From a virus, in the IMG/VR virus record IMGVR_UViG_3300006308_000068, positions 1 to 33,625 of that record: 33,625 bases of DNA, one strand, 5' to 3'. The notes beneath the pieces were generated by a model. The model did no database searches and had not been told where the DNA came from. It saw only the letters and a program-made list of their open reading frames with translations. Positions 24,775-32,492 of this stretch are shown here, one piece after another. Numbering within the stretch: position 1 is the stretch's first letter; each line of letters starts with the position of its first letter. Made by a program: the position numbers and the translations under genes.

Positions 24775-25941
24775 ATGGCTATACGAGCCCCTTTATATTA
24801 TGACGCTGGAGATTTAAAAGAAATGAACTCTGGTGAGGTTGACCAAATAATAGCACAAGTAATTTATCAATATTCATTAGCACCATCTGTAGCATTATCA
24901 AGAGTAAATTCTGGTGGTAGTGTAGGAACAATAACAGATACAAGACAACAAGCTGGTGCTATGTCAACTCATAACTCATCTTTTCCTAGTGAGGCAACAA
25001 CAGCAGAACCTTCAACAGTAACTATTTCTTATGACACTATAGACCAAACAGTTACCTCTGGTTCAGCTCCAGCTGATACAGGAAAAACTTGGCCTTGTTA
25101 TAGAACAGCAACTAATGATATTCAACCAATGACGTTAGATGATGTTAAAGATACATTTATACATCCTGCTATTGATTTATTGACAGCGGCGACTACAACG
25201 CAAGAACAAGCAGGAACATATCATATTAGTAATTTAAATGTTGTTGCAGGTTCTACTTTAGTAGACCCAACACCAACTTTTGTAAATACTCAAGCAGATA
25301 CAACTGCTTATACAGGTGACGCTGCTGGGATAGGACAAAACTTTGATAAATCTTATTCTAGTCTTGGTGCAAGTGGCACAAATACAATAACTGTAAATAA
25401 TGTAACTGATTTGGAAGTTGGTATGACAATTTTTAGACAAGACAACTCAACTCTTCCAGATAAATCTACAAGTCCAACTACTATAACTGAAATTGTTGGC
25501 ACTACATTAACATTAAGTCAAAATTTTACAAGTCAAGCGTCAGGCACATATACAATTGGTGCTGAGGCAATAGACCAACCTACAACAATGCAGGAATATT
25601 TTTTGCATAGAGTAGATGGTGTTGATAATACTTTAACAAAAGTTCCAGTTTTTGTAAGAGCAAGTGATAATGATATACAAGAATATACAGAAGTTGCTTT
25701 TGAAACATTATTAGCAGACCATATTAAATATACTGCCGCTGCTTCAGTTGACGGTTATAAAATAGAATATAGTTTTATAACTGGAGTAAATAGAGGTTCT
25801 GGTATGGCAGATACAATACTGACAGGTTCAGGAGATTATCAAACACACCAAGTTGATGGTGATGATTATAGAGCGCAAGAGTTCCCAAATGGCTCACCAA
25901 CAACAGCAAATACTTGGTATTTGAAGATAAATAAGAGTTAA
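24775..25941 (+). CDS. virion structural protein (tail region)
   Basis: A 388-residue protein beginning MAIRAPLYYDAGDLKEMNSGEVDQIIAQVIYQYSLAPSVALS, a pattern I associate with a structural protein at the end of the tail module in marine T4-like phages. SGGSVGTITDTRQQAGA (about 45-61) and the WPCYRTATNDIQPMTLDDVKDTFIHPAIDLL block (about 104-135) continue the family pattern. A Thr/Asn-rich region (180-260) contains VNNVTDLEVGMTIF, a common beta motif. AGGAG lies upstream of the ATG. It is the last late gene before the sigma70-driven unit. Confidence 0.65.
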   Translation: MAIRAPLYYDAGDLKEMNSGEVDQIIAQVIYQYSLAPSVALSRVNSGGSVGTITDTRQQAGAMSTHNSSFPSEATTAEPSTVTISYDTIDQTVTSGSAPADTGKTWPCYRTATNDIQPMTLDDVKDTFIHPAIDLLTAATTTQEQAGTYHISNLNVVAGSTLVDPTPTFVNTQADTTAYTGDAAGIGQNFDKSYSSLGASGTNTITVNNVTDLEVGMTIFRQDNSTLPDKSTSPTTITEIVGTTLTLSQNFTSQASGTYTIGAEAIDQPTTMQEYFLHRVDGVDNTLTKVPVFVRASDNDIQEYTEVAFETLLADHIKYTAAASVDGYKIEYSFITGVNRGSGMADTILTGSGDYQTHQVDGDDYRAQEFPNGSPTTANTWYLKINKS

Positions 25942-25943
25942 CA

Positions 25944-25972
25944 TTGACTTTTTAATTTTTTGGTGATATAAT
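25944..25972 (+). promoter_or_regulatory. strong sigma70-like promoter opening the sugar/radical-SAM unit
   Basis: TTGACT (25944-25949), a 17-base spacer, then a perfect TATAAT (25967-25972). This is the best host-type promoter seen on the plus strand. It marks a switch from the late (TATAAATA) regime to a separate transcription unit. The expected start near 25979 leaves almost no leader before the ATG at 25981. Confidence 0.8.
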
Positions 25973-25980
25973 GGCAAATT

Positions 25981-26733
25981 ATGGATATATTATTAACTGG
26001 TGGTAGTGGCTTTGTAGGAAAAAATCTAACAACTTGGTTAGAAAAAAAATACTTTAACGTAATTAGTTTAGACCGTAGTACAGGTAAAGAATTACTTACC
26101 TGTGATTTAAAATATAATGTTGATTGTGTTATACATCTAGCAGGTCTATCTGGTGTCAGACAAAGTTTTGAAAATCCTACAGACTATTGGAAACAAAACG
26201 TTATCGTAAGTCAAAGAATATTTGACCATTTTAAAGATACAAGAATTTTGTATGCAAGTTCAAGTACTGCATATGAACCCTGGAGAAATCCTTATGCAAT
26301 GAGTAAGTATAGTATGGAACAAATTGCTCCTGCAAATAGTTTAGGTATGAGATTTACTACTGTATATGGACCTGGTGCAAGAGATACTATGTTGATACCA
26401 AGAATATTAAGAAATGATGTACCGTATGTTAATACAAATCATAGTAGAGATTTTATACACGTATATGATATTTGTTCAGCTATTGAATCTATATTAAGAC
26501 AAAAATCAATCACAGCATTTCCAGAAAAGACAGGTGTAATAGATATAGGTACAGGCACTACACATAAGTTAACTGATATAATGGACTACTTTGGAATTAC
26601 TACTGAAAAAAAAGTTGGTGGAGATAATGAAAGACTTGATAACAAAGCAAACATAGACGCAATGACAAGTTATGGTTGGGAACCTCAATACGAACTAAAG
26701 AAGTATATAGAAAAAAATAGGAGAACAAATTAA
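25981..26733 (+). CDS. NAD-dependent epimerase/dehydratase (extended SDR)
   Basis: A 250-residue short-chain dehydrogenase of the extended, nucleotide-sugar type. The N-terminal Rossmann signature TGGSGFVG (6-13) fixes the start at 25981. HLAGLSG (52-58), YASSSTAYEP (91-100) and the catalytic pair Y105-x3-K109 (YAMSK) are present, followed by RFTTVYGPGARDTMLIPR and SRDFIHVYDI, the substrate-domain pattern of UDP/GDP-sugar epimerases and 4,6-dehydratases. It is shorter than typical members (about 310), lacking some loops. The exact sugar cannot be told. It is first in the sigma70-driven unit. Confidence 0.88.
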   Translation: MDILLTGGSGFVGKNLTTWLEKKYFNVISLDRSTGKELLTCDLKYNVDCVIHLAGLSGVRQSFENPTDYWKQNVIVSQRIFDHFKDTRILYASSSTAYEPWRNPYAMSKYSMEQIAPANSLGMRFTTVYGPGARDTMLIPRILRNDVPYVNTNHSRDFIHVYDICSAIESILRQKSITAFPEKTGVIDIGTGTTHKLTDIMDYFGITTEKKVGGDNERLDNKANIDAMTSYGWEPQYELKKYIEKNRRTN

Positions 26734-27203
26734 TGATATCAAAAGAAAATTATATAATAGCATATTTCATAGACAATGCAAGAAAAAATATTGAGATTTT
26801 ATTAAAAGGTGATAAAAAAGTTTATTCACATATAATGGAATATGATACCAAGCATCCAGATTGCCAAGAGTTGTTAAAGGTATGTACTTTAGACCAACTT
26901 CACGAAAATACACATACAAGGTTGCAAGAACAAAAAAGAGAATTTGAAGCAACGGCAATGGGAATTGCTAAAAAAAGTGGAATATTATTTGATGAAAAAA
27001 AAGTAGGTACAAAATTTTATCCTGTACTTGTTAAAGCAATCTTTAATGATGTAGAAAATGAAGACCATTTATTTGCTTTAAAACTAGCATTGTTTGAAGT
27101 AGAAAAAATTAGAAACTCAAAAGATAATGAAAGTAAAAAGAAATTAAGACAAGCTAAAAATAAAATTGAGGTGTTAAAGATTGCTTTTGATTTAATGAGT
27201 TAA
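26733..27203 (+). CDS. hypothetical helical protein
   Basis: A 156-residue mostly helical, charged protein without a recognised domain. The N-terminus (ISKENYIIAYFIDNARKNIEILLKGD) may be a helix-strand start. The C-terminal 45 residues (ALFEVEKIRNSKDNESKKKLRQAKNKIEVLKIAF) look like a coiled coil. The start overlaps the epimerase stop by one base (TAATG), and the next gene follows after one base, so it is part of the operon. Its function is unknown. Confidence 0.6.
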   Translation: MISKENYIIAYFIDNARKNIEILLKGDKKVYSHIMEYDTKHPDCQELLKVCTLDQLHENTHTRLQEQKREFEATAMGIAKKSGILFDEKKVGTKFYPVLVKAIFNDVENEDHLFALKLALFEVEKIRNSKDNESKKKLRQAKNKIEVLKIAFDLMS

Positions 27204-27204
27204 T

Positions 27205-28086
27205 ATGAATATAGTATGTACTGGTAAACCAGGCGATGGATTATTACGTTATAGTTATGAACATTGTTGTTATTTAAATTCTGTTGGAATTAAAAGTCAA
27301 GTAGTTATTATACCCAATCCTAAACACACCAAAGAAGATTATATAAAAGCAATTAAAGACCAATATACGACTTATGAAAATATTGTCTTTAACCATTACA
27401 CACCAGCTACAGATGAATTAACTTTAGTACTAGGTAGAAGTATGATAACTTTAGCTTACCTAGACAAACACAACTATACTAAAGACCAATTATTAACTTT
27501 ACATTTACTATTCAGTAATAATGTAATAGCACTTTATTCAGAAAATCATCCTAAAGAATATCCTTTAGCATTAAAATATTTTAAAACTAAAAAGGTTTAT
27601 GACTTATGCGACCACGAAGTCTATCCTAATGGTGTTGGTACACAATATGAAAAGATAATTAACTTTGAAGTTTATAAACCTGTGAAAGATGATATTCAAT
27701 TTAGATATTTATTTTTAGGAACAAACGAAATATATTATAAGGAACTTGAAAAAGTAATTGACAAGTATCCTGACCACGGCATTATAACTTATAATGAGAA
27801 GTGGATTAATCCTAAATTAAATAATCTATTTGCCCCTATATCAAATATACTAGGCAAATTTGAAACCTATGTATATACAAAACCTAATTTTGATCCTGCA
27901 CCTAGACTCTTTGTAGAGTTTAAGTGGTTAGGTAAAAAGATAGAGTATTTGAGAGATAAGAATATAAAAGATGGTGGTATGGTATATTGGAACAGACCTG
28001 TTCCCACAAAACAGATATATTCTGCCAATATAAATATTCTTATTGAATTGAAAAGGGCAATAAATGAGAAGTATAAAATTTTTTAA
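27205..28086 (+). CDS. glycosyltransferase-like protein
   Basis: A 293-residue protein. The N-terminus MNIVCTGKPGDGLLRYSYEHCCYLNSVG resembles the first Rossmann unit of GT-B glycosyltransferases, which often have a Gly-rich loop there. The C-terminal block APRLFVEFKWLGKKIEYL...DGGMVYWNR (about 230-266) recalls the sugar-nucleotide-contacting Glu/aromatic segment in small phage GT-like proteins. Neither is diagnostic. Context (SDR, aminotransferase, carbamoyltransferase) supports sugar transfer. Its last 23 bases overlap the next gene. Confidence 0.5.
   Translation: MNIVCTGKPGDGLLRYSYEHCCYLNSVGIKSQVVIIPNPKHTKEDYIKAIKDQYTTYENIVFNHYTPATDELTLVLGRSMITLAYLDKHNYTKDQLLTLHLLFSNNVIALYSENHPKEYPLALKYFKTKKVYDLCDHEVYPNGVGTQYEKIINFEVYKPVKDDIQFRYLFLGTNEIYYKELEKVIDKYPDHGIITYNEKWINPKLNNLFAPISNILGKFETYVYTKPNFDPAPRLFVEFKWLGKKIEYLRDKNIKDGGMVYWNRPVPTKQIYSANINILIELKRAINEKYKIF
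28029..28036 (+). promoter_or_regulatory. candidate internal late promoter box (TATAAATA)
   Basis: An exact late consensus inside the end of the glycosyltransferase-like gene, 27 bases before the radical SAM start at 28064. The spacing suits a late promoter for that gene, but a single intragenic 8-mer in AT-rich sequence can be coincidence. Confidence 0.3.
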
Positions 28087-28720
28087 TAGAACAATAGGTC
28101 TTAATGCAGACATTACTTTTAGATGTCCTTTAGAATGTCCTTCTTGTCAAAGACAATTTGCATTTAAAGAACGAGGTAAACCTGTTCACGGTCACGATAT
28201 ATCTTTAGACGATATAAAAAAACTTGCAAAACATTTTAAAGGTATTGATTTTTGTGGTCAACTATCCGATCCTGTCCATCATCCAAAATTTATAGAAATT
28301 TTAAAATACCTTTATGATAATAAGGTATATGTTAGTGTTCATAATGCTTCTTCAGCAAAACCAAAGTCTTGGTATATTAAAGCATTTAAAGCACATCCTA
28401 AAGCTGAATGGATATTTGGTATAGATGGACTACCTGAACAAAGTCACCTTTATAGAAAAAACCAAAATGGAGTAAAATTATATGATATAATGTTGGAAGC
28501 TAAAAAATATATCAAAGGTAAAATATATTGGCAGTATATTATTTTTAACTACAATGAAGATAATATAGAAGAAGCAAAAGAGATGGCAAAGAGAGATGGT
28601 ATATCTTTGTTTATAGTACAATCATCAAGGTGGCGTAAAAACGACCCGCTTATACCTTCACATAAGTATAGGTTAAATAATAAACTATACGGCGCTCCAA
28701 GGAAGTTTATAAATGTTTAG
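28064..28720 (+). CDS. radical SAM protein (core domain)
   Basis: A 218-residue radical S-adenosylmethionine enzyme core. The cluster motif C21-x3-C25-x2-C28 (RCPLECPSC) binds the [4Fe-4S] used to make the 5'-deoxyadenosyl radical. The barrel continues with IDFCGQLSDPVHHPKFIEIL (an equivalent of the GGEP strand, here CGQLSDP) and WIFGIDGLPEQSHLYR, a standard beta-5 pattern. It ends at about 218 residues without the C-terminal auxiliary-cluster domain, which appears to be supplied by the next gene, overlapping by 8 bases. The substrate is unknown; peptide or sugar modification are the usual choices. Confidence 0.85.
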   Translation: MRSIKFFNRTIGLNADITFRCPLECPSCQRQFAFKERGKPVHGHDISLDDIKKLAKHFKGIDFCGQLSDPVHHPKFIEILKYLYDNKVYVSVHNASSAKPKSWYIKAFKAHPKAEWIFGIDGLPEQSHLYRKNQNGVKLYDIMLEAKKYIKGKIYWQYIIFNYNEDNIEEAKEMAKRDGISLFIVQSSRWRKNDPLIPSHKYRLNNKLYGAPRKFINV

Positions 28721-29057
28721 ACCAAAATGTTTAGTAGGTAAAATACAACTAGCATTAACAAATAGAGGACATTTAATACCTTGTTGTTGGTGTGATGAAG
28801 AGTGGAGTTTAAAAACTCCTGCATTTCAAAAACTATTAAAAGTTAGTAAAATTAGTGAGGTTGAGGATATTGAGGAAATATTATATTCAAAAGAATGGAT
28901 GGAGTTTGAAGAAAAATTAAGAACAGAAAAAAATATACCTAAAATTTGTATTCAGCATTGTATGATTGAAGAAGAAGGAAAATATGCTGAAGATAGTAGA
29001 AAAATTGAAACAATTATAAATGAACAAGGCGTACAAGTTAAAAAAAATATAGTATGA
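28713..29057 (+). CDS. Cys-rich, SPASM-like auxiliary partner of the radical SAM protein
   Basis: A 114-residue protein. C6, the cluster GHLIPCCWCDEEW (C24, C25, C27) and KICIQHC (C79-x3-C83) match the C-terminal SPASM/twitch-type domain that normally follows a radical SAM core in one polypeptide and carries an auxiliary Fe-S cluster. Here it is a separate gene in another frame, starting immediately after an in-frame TAA and overlapping the upstream stop by 8 bases, consistent with translational coupling. The stop overlaps the next ATG (ATGA). Confidence 0.65.
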   Translation: MFRPKCLVGKIQLALTNRGHLIPCCWCDEEWSLKTPAFQKLLKVSKISEVEDIEEILYSKEWMEFEEKLRTEKNIPKICIQHCMIEEEGKYAEDSRKIETIINEQGVQVKKNIV

Positions 29058-29779
29058 AAAAAATATTATTAGCTAGTGGTTGTAGTTTTACAGATACAGG
29101 ATGGATAAGTGATTTTCACGATATAGGTCCTAACGCTTGGTCAATGTGGCCCGAGCTATTAGCAAAAAAATTAGATATGCAATGTATAAACGTTGCCTAT
29201 AGTGGAGCAGGTAATGAATATATTTACTCTTCTTTATTGGACGCAATAATGAGTATTCTTCCAACTTCATCTATAGGATTAGTAATTCCTGGTTGGTCAC
29301 AGGTTTCAAGAAGAGATTGGAAAATAAAAAAGAAATGGAAAAATAATTCTGAATATGCAGGTGACCCTAGCACATTTTGGAATGATATGAAAGCTGATAT
29401 AGATAAATCTTTAAGATATTTTTATAGTCTTCAGGAGATATGTAAATCTAAAAAGATACATTATAAAGCGGTTCAAATGCTTCATCCATTTCGTGGTTGG
29501 TCTTGGAGTAAAGAAGAACAAAGACATAAAGAAAATGAACGATTTTATAATGTTGATTTTTTAAAACGTATTCATAATAGTATTTATTTTGATAAGATAG
29601 ATGATAGTTTTATAGGTTGGCCAGGTTCACCAGAATTAGGTGGGTTTAGTATTAAGAGTGATATACTAAAAGGGTATGAAAAAGAAAGTTTGCCTTGGGC
29701 AGTTTCAGAAAGAGATAATCACCCTAATGCAAAAGGGCAAGAAAAAATAGCGGAGTTTTTATATGACAGGTTGGGATAG
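29054..29779 (+). CDS. SGNH/GDSL-family hydrolase-like protein
   Basis: A 241-residue protein with SGNH-hydrolase blocks: KKILLASGCSFTD (block I, nucleophile Ser11 in GCSFTD), VAYSGAGNEYI (48-58, the Gly/Asn oxyanion-hole block) and RDNHPNAKGQEKIAEFL (about 220-236, with the catalytic D/H near the C-terminus). The family hydrolyses esters, including O-acetyl groups on glycans. In this operon a sugar O-acyl esterase or transferase role is a fair inference. Trp-rich segments in the middle (WKIKKKWKNN, FRGWSWSKEEQ) are not part of the core motifs. It overlaps the next gene by 17 bases. Confidence 0.8.
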   Translation: MKKILLASGCSFTDTGWISDFHDIGPNAWSMWPELLAKKLDMQCINVAYSGAGNEYIYSSLLDAIMSILPTSSIGLVIPGWSQVSRRDWKIKKKWKNNSEYAGDPSTFWNDMKADIDKSLRYFYSLQEICKSKKIHYKAVQMLHPFRGWSWSKEEQRHKENERFYNVDFLKRIHNSIYFDKIDDSFIGWPGSPELGGFSIKSDILKGYEKESLPWAVSERDNHPNAKGQEKIAEFLYDRLG

Positions 29780-31037
29780 AGAATATTTAGCAAACAAAGA
29801 AGCGTATTTAAAAATCTTTGATAGTGCTATGCAACAAGAACAGGAACAAAATGTAGAGTTCCTTGAAAAGAGTCTTGCTAAAATAACAGGTAGAAAGTAT
29901 GCTGTTGCGTGTAATAGTGGAACAGACGCTTTACATTTTGCTTTAATTAGTTTAGGTGTTAATTCTGGTTATGATGTATTGACAACTCAATTTTCTTGGA
30001 TAGCAACAGCGTCTTGTATATCTATGGTAGGTGCAAGACCTGTGTTTTGTGAACCTAATATTTTAACTTATCATATGGATTTAGATAGTATTAAAAGAAT
30101 GTGGACGCCAAGAGTAAAGGCGATAGTGTATCCACATCTATTTGGTAGTATGTCTGATACAAAAGAGATATTAGATTTTTGTAAAGAAAAGAATATTGCA
30201 TTTATAGAAGACGCTGCTCAATCATTAGGTGCTAGTTTAAATGATGTTAAGGCAGGTTCAATAGGAGATGTTAGTTGTTTAAGTTTCAATGCAAATAAAG
30301 TTGTTGCTGGTATCGCTGGTGGTGGGGCAGTCTTAACAGATGATAAAGACAAAGCAGAATTATTTAAGAAGTTAAGAAGACACGGCAACAATGAAGTGTT
30401 AGGTCGTAACTCAAAAATGTTAATGCTTAATGCTTGTTTTATTAACTTTAGATTAAAGAAGATGAACGAATGGATATCTAAAAGACAAGAGATAGCAAAA
30501 CAATATGATGAACAATTAAAAGATTATGTGACCATACAACCATCAACAAATGGTCTTAATCATAACTATCACAAATATGTTATTAGATTACAAAATAAAA
30601 AAGTAAGAGATAAGGTTAAAGATATGCTAAATGCAAAAGTACATTATGATAAACCTTTGTCTGAAAGTCCTATGTATAAAAACATTAATCATAGAAAAGA
30701 TAAACAGTTTATTAGTAAAATTATTTGTGATACTATATTGACATTACCTATACACCCTTATATGAAACAAGAGGAGATTGATGAAGTTATTAATAAAATT
30801 TTACTTTGTTTAGGATATGAAGAGAATATACTTGTAAAAAATATGAAAAGAGTATTAGGTGATGATGTATTTGACAAGAGTTTAATTAATGAAACAACTG
30901 AACCTATTTACGATTTTATTGTAGAGAAGACCTATCAAACACCAGAGTATATTGAAGACGTTGAGTTTAAAGACAAAAGAAAGTTGAAGATAGCATTTAA
31001 TAAATTTTATGAAAACCTTACAAGAGATACAAAATAA
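29763..31037 (+). CDS. DegT/DnrJ/EryC1-type PLP aminotransferase with C-terminal extension
   Basis: A 424-residue sugar aminotransferase. The PLP fold is clear: CNSGTDALHFALISLGV (50-66), QFSWIATASCISMVGARPVFCE (76-97), EDAAQSLGA (149-157, PLP-contacting Asp150), and SFNANKVVAGIAGGGAVLT (174-192) with Schiff-base K179. Family members transfer an amino group from glutamate to a keto-sugar nucleotide. The C-terminal about 74 residues after LLCLGYEENI are additional to the usual length (about 370) and look helical (DFIVEKTYQTPEYIEDVEF, KIAFNKFYENL). The start at 29763 overlaps the SGNH gene. Confidence 0.9.
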   Translation: MTGWDREYLANKEAYLKIFDSAMQQEQEQNVEFLEKSLAKITGRKYAVACNSGTDALHFALISLGVNSGYDVLTTQFSWIATASCISMVGARPVFCEPNILTYHMDLDSIKRMWTPRVKAIVYPHLFGSMSDTKEILDFCKEKNIAFIEDAAQSLGASLNDVKAGSIGDVSCLSFNANKVVAGIAGGGAVLTDDKDKAELFKKLRRHGNNEVLGRNSKMLMLNACFINFRLKKMNEWISKRQEIAKQYDEQLKDYVTIQPSTNGLNHNYHKYVIRLQNKKVRDKVKDMLNAKVHYDKPLSESPMYKNINHRKDKQFISKIICDTILTLPIHPYMKQEEIDEVINKILLCLGYEENILVKNMKRVLGDDVFDKSLINETTEPIYDFIVEKTYQTPEYIEDVEFKDKRKLKIAFNKFYENLTRDTK

Positions 31038-31830
31038 TTATTTAGCGGTAGATTTCTTTCTATCAATGTCTTGTAATAAAGACTGCCACTATTGTACAAG
31101 TTATACTTTAGAAATGAGAAACTTGACAGTAGATATGGTCTTTTTGAAAAGCACTTTAGAAAAATTTAAAAACTATAAGATGAGAATATGTTTACTTGGT
31201 GGTGAACCTGGACTAATTAAAAATTTAGATAAAGTTATTGCAGAAATTAAAAAGTATCCTAACTTTGTTTGTTCAGTATTATCAAACTCGTTTGTTAGAA
31301 AGAGATATCCTGAAGTATTAGAAGATAAAGAAATACTGTATGTTGAACATAACATATTAGACTTCTATGAAAATGAAGTAAAGATGTTAGGTAACTTTGA
31401 TTTTGTACCTGAAAATGATATGAACAATTATAACGTAGTTGTAAAGACACCAAACTATTTTAAATATAAAGACAATCATAAAGAAGTAATAAAAAAGTTA
31501 GACCATAAAAATACTATGTGGAAAGCATTTAATGGCAGGTCACCAGAGTTTACAGATGTTATACAAGCGGATGAAATAGATAGAAAATTGTGTGCTTCTT
31601 TTCCAATGGTGCCTGTAATAAATTTTGAAACAAAAACTATAGTACATTGTAGTAAGAAGTTTGCTAATAATAAAGAGTTATCAAAAGAGTGGGACATTAC
31701 ACAGGAGAATGTTGATAAGATGATGAACTTTAGATTATTTAAATATGAAAACTATTGTAAGACTTGTACTGAATTTGTACCACCACAAGGACATTTTCCT
31801 ATGAGAAAATATGCGAAGGTATTAAAGTGA
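31009..31830 (+). CDS. radical SAM enzyme (second)
   Basis: A 273-residue radical SAM protein. The cluster motif is C22-x3-C26-x2-C29 (SCNKDCHYC), followed by CLLGGEPGL (61-69), the SAM-binding GGEP strand. The C-terminal part has C195, C214, C250 and C253 (NYCKTC), which may bind an auxiliary Fe-S cluster as in twitch/SPASM types. This is a complete single-gene counterpart to the split pair at 28064-29057. It overlaps the aminotransferase by 29 bases. The stop is part of GTGA, and the next gene starts on that GTG. Confidence 0.9.
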   Translation: MKTLQEIQNNYLAVDFFLSMSCNKDCHYCTSYTLEMRNLTVDMVFLKSTLEKFKNYKMRICLLGGEPGLIKNLDKVIAEIKKYPNFVCSVLSNSFVRKRYPEVLEDKEILYVEHNILDFYENEVKMLGNFDFVPENDMNNYNVVVKTPNYFKYKDNHKEVIKKLDHKNTMWKAFNGRSPEFTDVIQADEIDRKLCASFPMVPVINFETKTIVHCSKKFANNKELSKEWDITQENVDKMMNFRLFKYENYCKTCTEFVPPQGHFPMRKYAKVLK

Positions 31831-32492
31831 TTTATAAAAATAAGTTTGGTGAAGTTAATATACTAGATAAGGAATATTTCAATAATAAAATTGTAGGATT
31901 ATCTATGTCTGGTGGTGCAGATAGCACTTTGTTATGTTATCTATTAGCAAAAACTATACAAGAAGAAAAATTAAATGTTATTATACAACCCTATAATGGT
32001 TATGATATTGATGTATCTGGTGATTCTGAAAAACTACCAAACATTATAGATTATATACGAAACAAATTTACAGATGTTGAATTAAGATGGCCGATAGCAA
32101 CAGTTTTTAGAGGTAACTATAAAGATGTTAAAAATAATTATATAGGAACATTAAGAAAAAAACTTGAAGAATATAAAGTATATGATATTAGGATTATAGC
32201 AATTTCACAAGGTCCTCCTTTGGAAGCACAAACAAAGTTTAAAGCTAAATCTGGACAAAGTATAATGAGATTAAAGGGATATTATTTGTATGATGAAGTT
32301 ACTGATATTGGGGATAAGAATGCACCTTTTAAATATATTGATAAACGATTTATGATACAATGTTATAAAGATTTTAAAGTTGATGATTTATTAGAAATGA
32401 CTGAATCGTGTACTGAACTTGACAAATGTAAATCTGAAAAATGCTGGTGGTGTTTGGAAAGAGAATGGGCAATGAAAGAAGTAAATGACTAA
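31827..32492 (+). CDS. PP-loop ATPase (QueC/amidotransferase-like)
   Basis: A 221-residue adenylating enzyme of the PP-loop family. SMSGGADSTLLCYLL (26-40) is the pyrophosphate-binding SGGxDS motif. C195-x5-C201-x4-C206-x2-C209 near the C-terminus, followed by ERE, resembles the QueC zinc site. Members activate a carbonyl with ATP for amidation or thiolation. QueC makes preQ0; relatives such as WbpG-type enzymes amidate bacterial sugars. In this neighbourhood (SDR, DegT aminotransferase) a sugar amidotransferase role fits better, but neither is shown. It starts with GTG overlapping the upstream stop. The stop overlaps the next ORF by 8 bases. Confidence 0.8.
   Translation: MIYKNKFGEVNILDKEYFNNKIVGLSMSGGADSTLLCYLLAKTIQEEKLNVIIQPYNGYDIDVSGDSEKLPNIIDYIRNKFTDVELRWPIATVFRGNYKDVKNNYIGTLRKKLEEYKVYDIRIIAISQGPPLEAQTKFKAKSGQSIMRLKGYYLYDEVTDIGDKNAPFKYIDKRFMIQCYKDFKVDDLLEMTESCTELDKCKSEKCWWCLEREWAMKEVND

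Noticed and set aside
27759-27790. TTGACA followed by an ATTATAAC run inside the glycosyltransferase-like gene
   Set aside because: Spacing is 17 to ATTATA or 19 to TATAAC, the second hexamer is weak, and the site is deep inside a coding region; judged coincidental.
28690-28740. Programmed frameshift joining the split radical SAM protein
   Set aside because: There is no classical slippery heptamer, and the second frame begins directly after a stop with its own ATG. Translational coupling is the simpler reading; kept only as a possibility.
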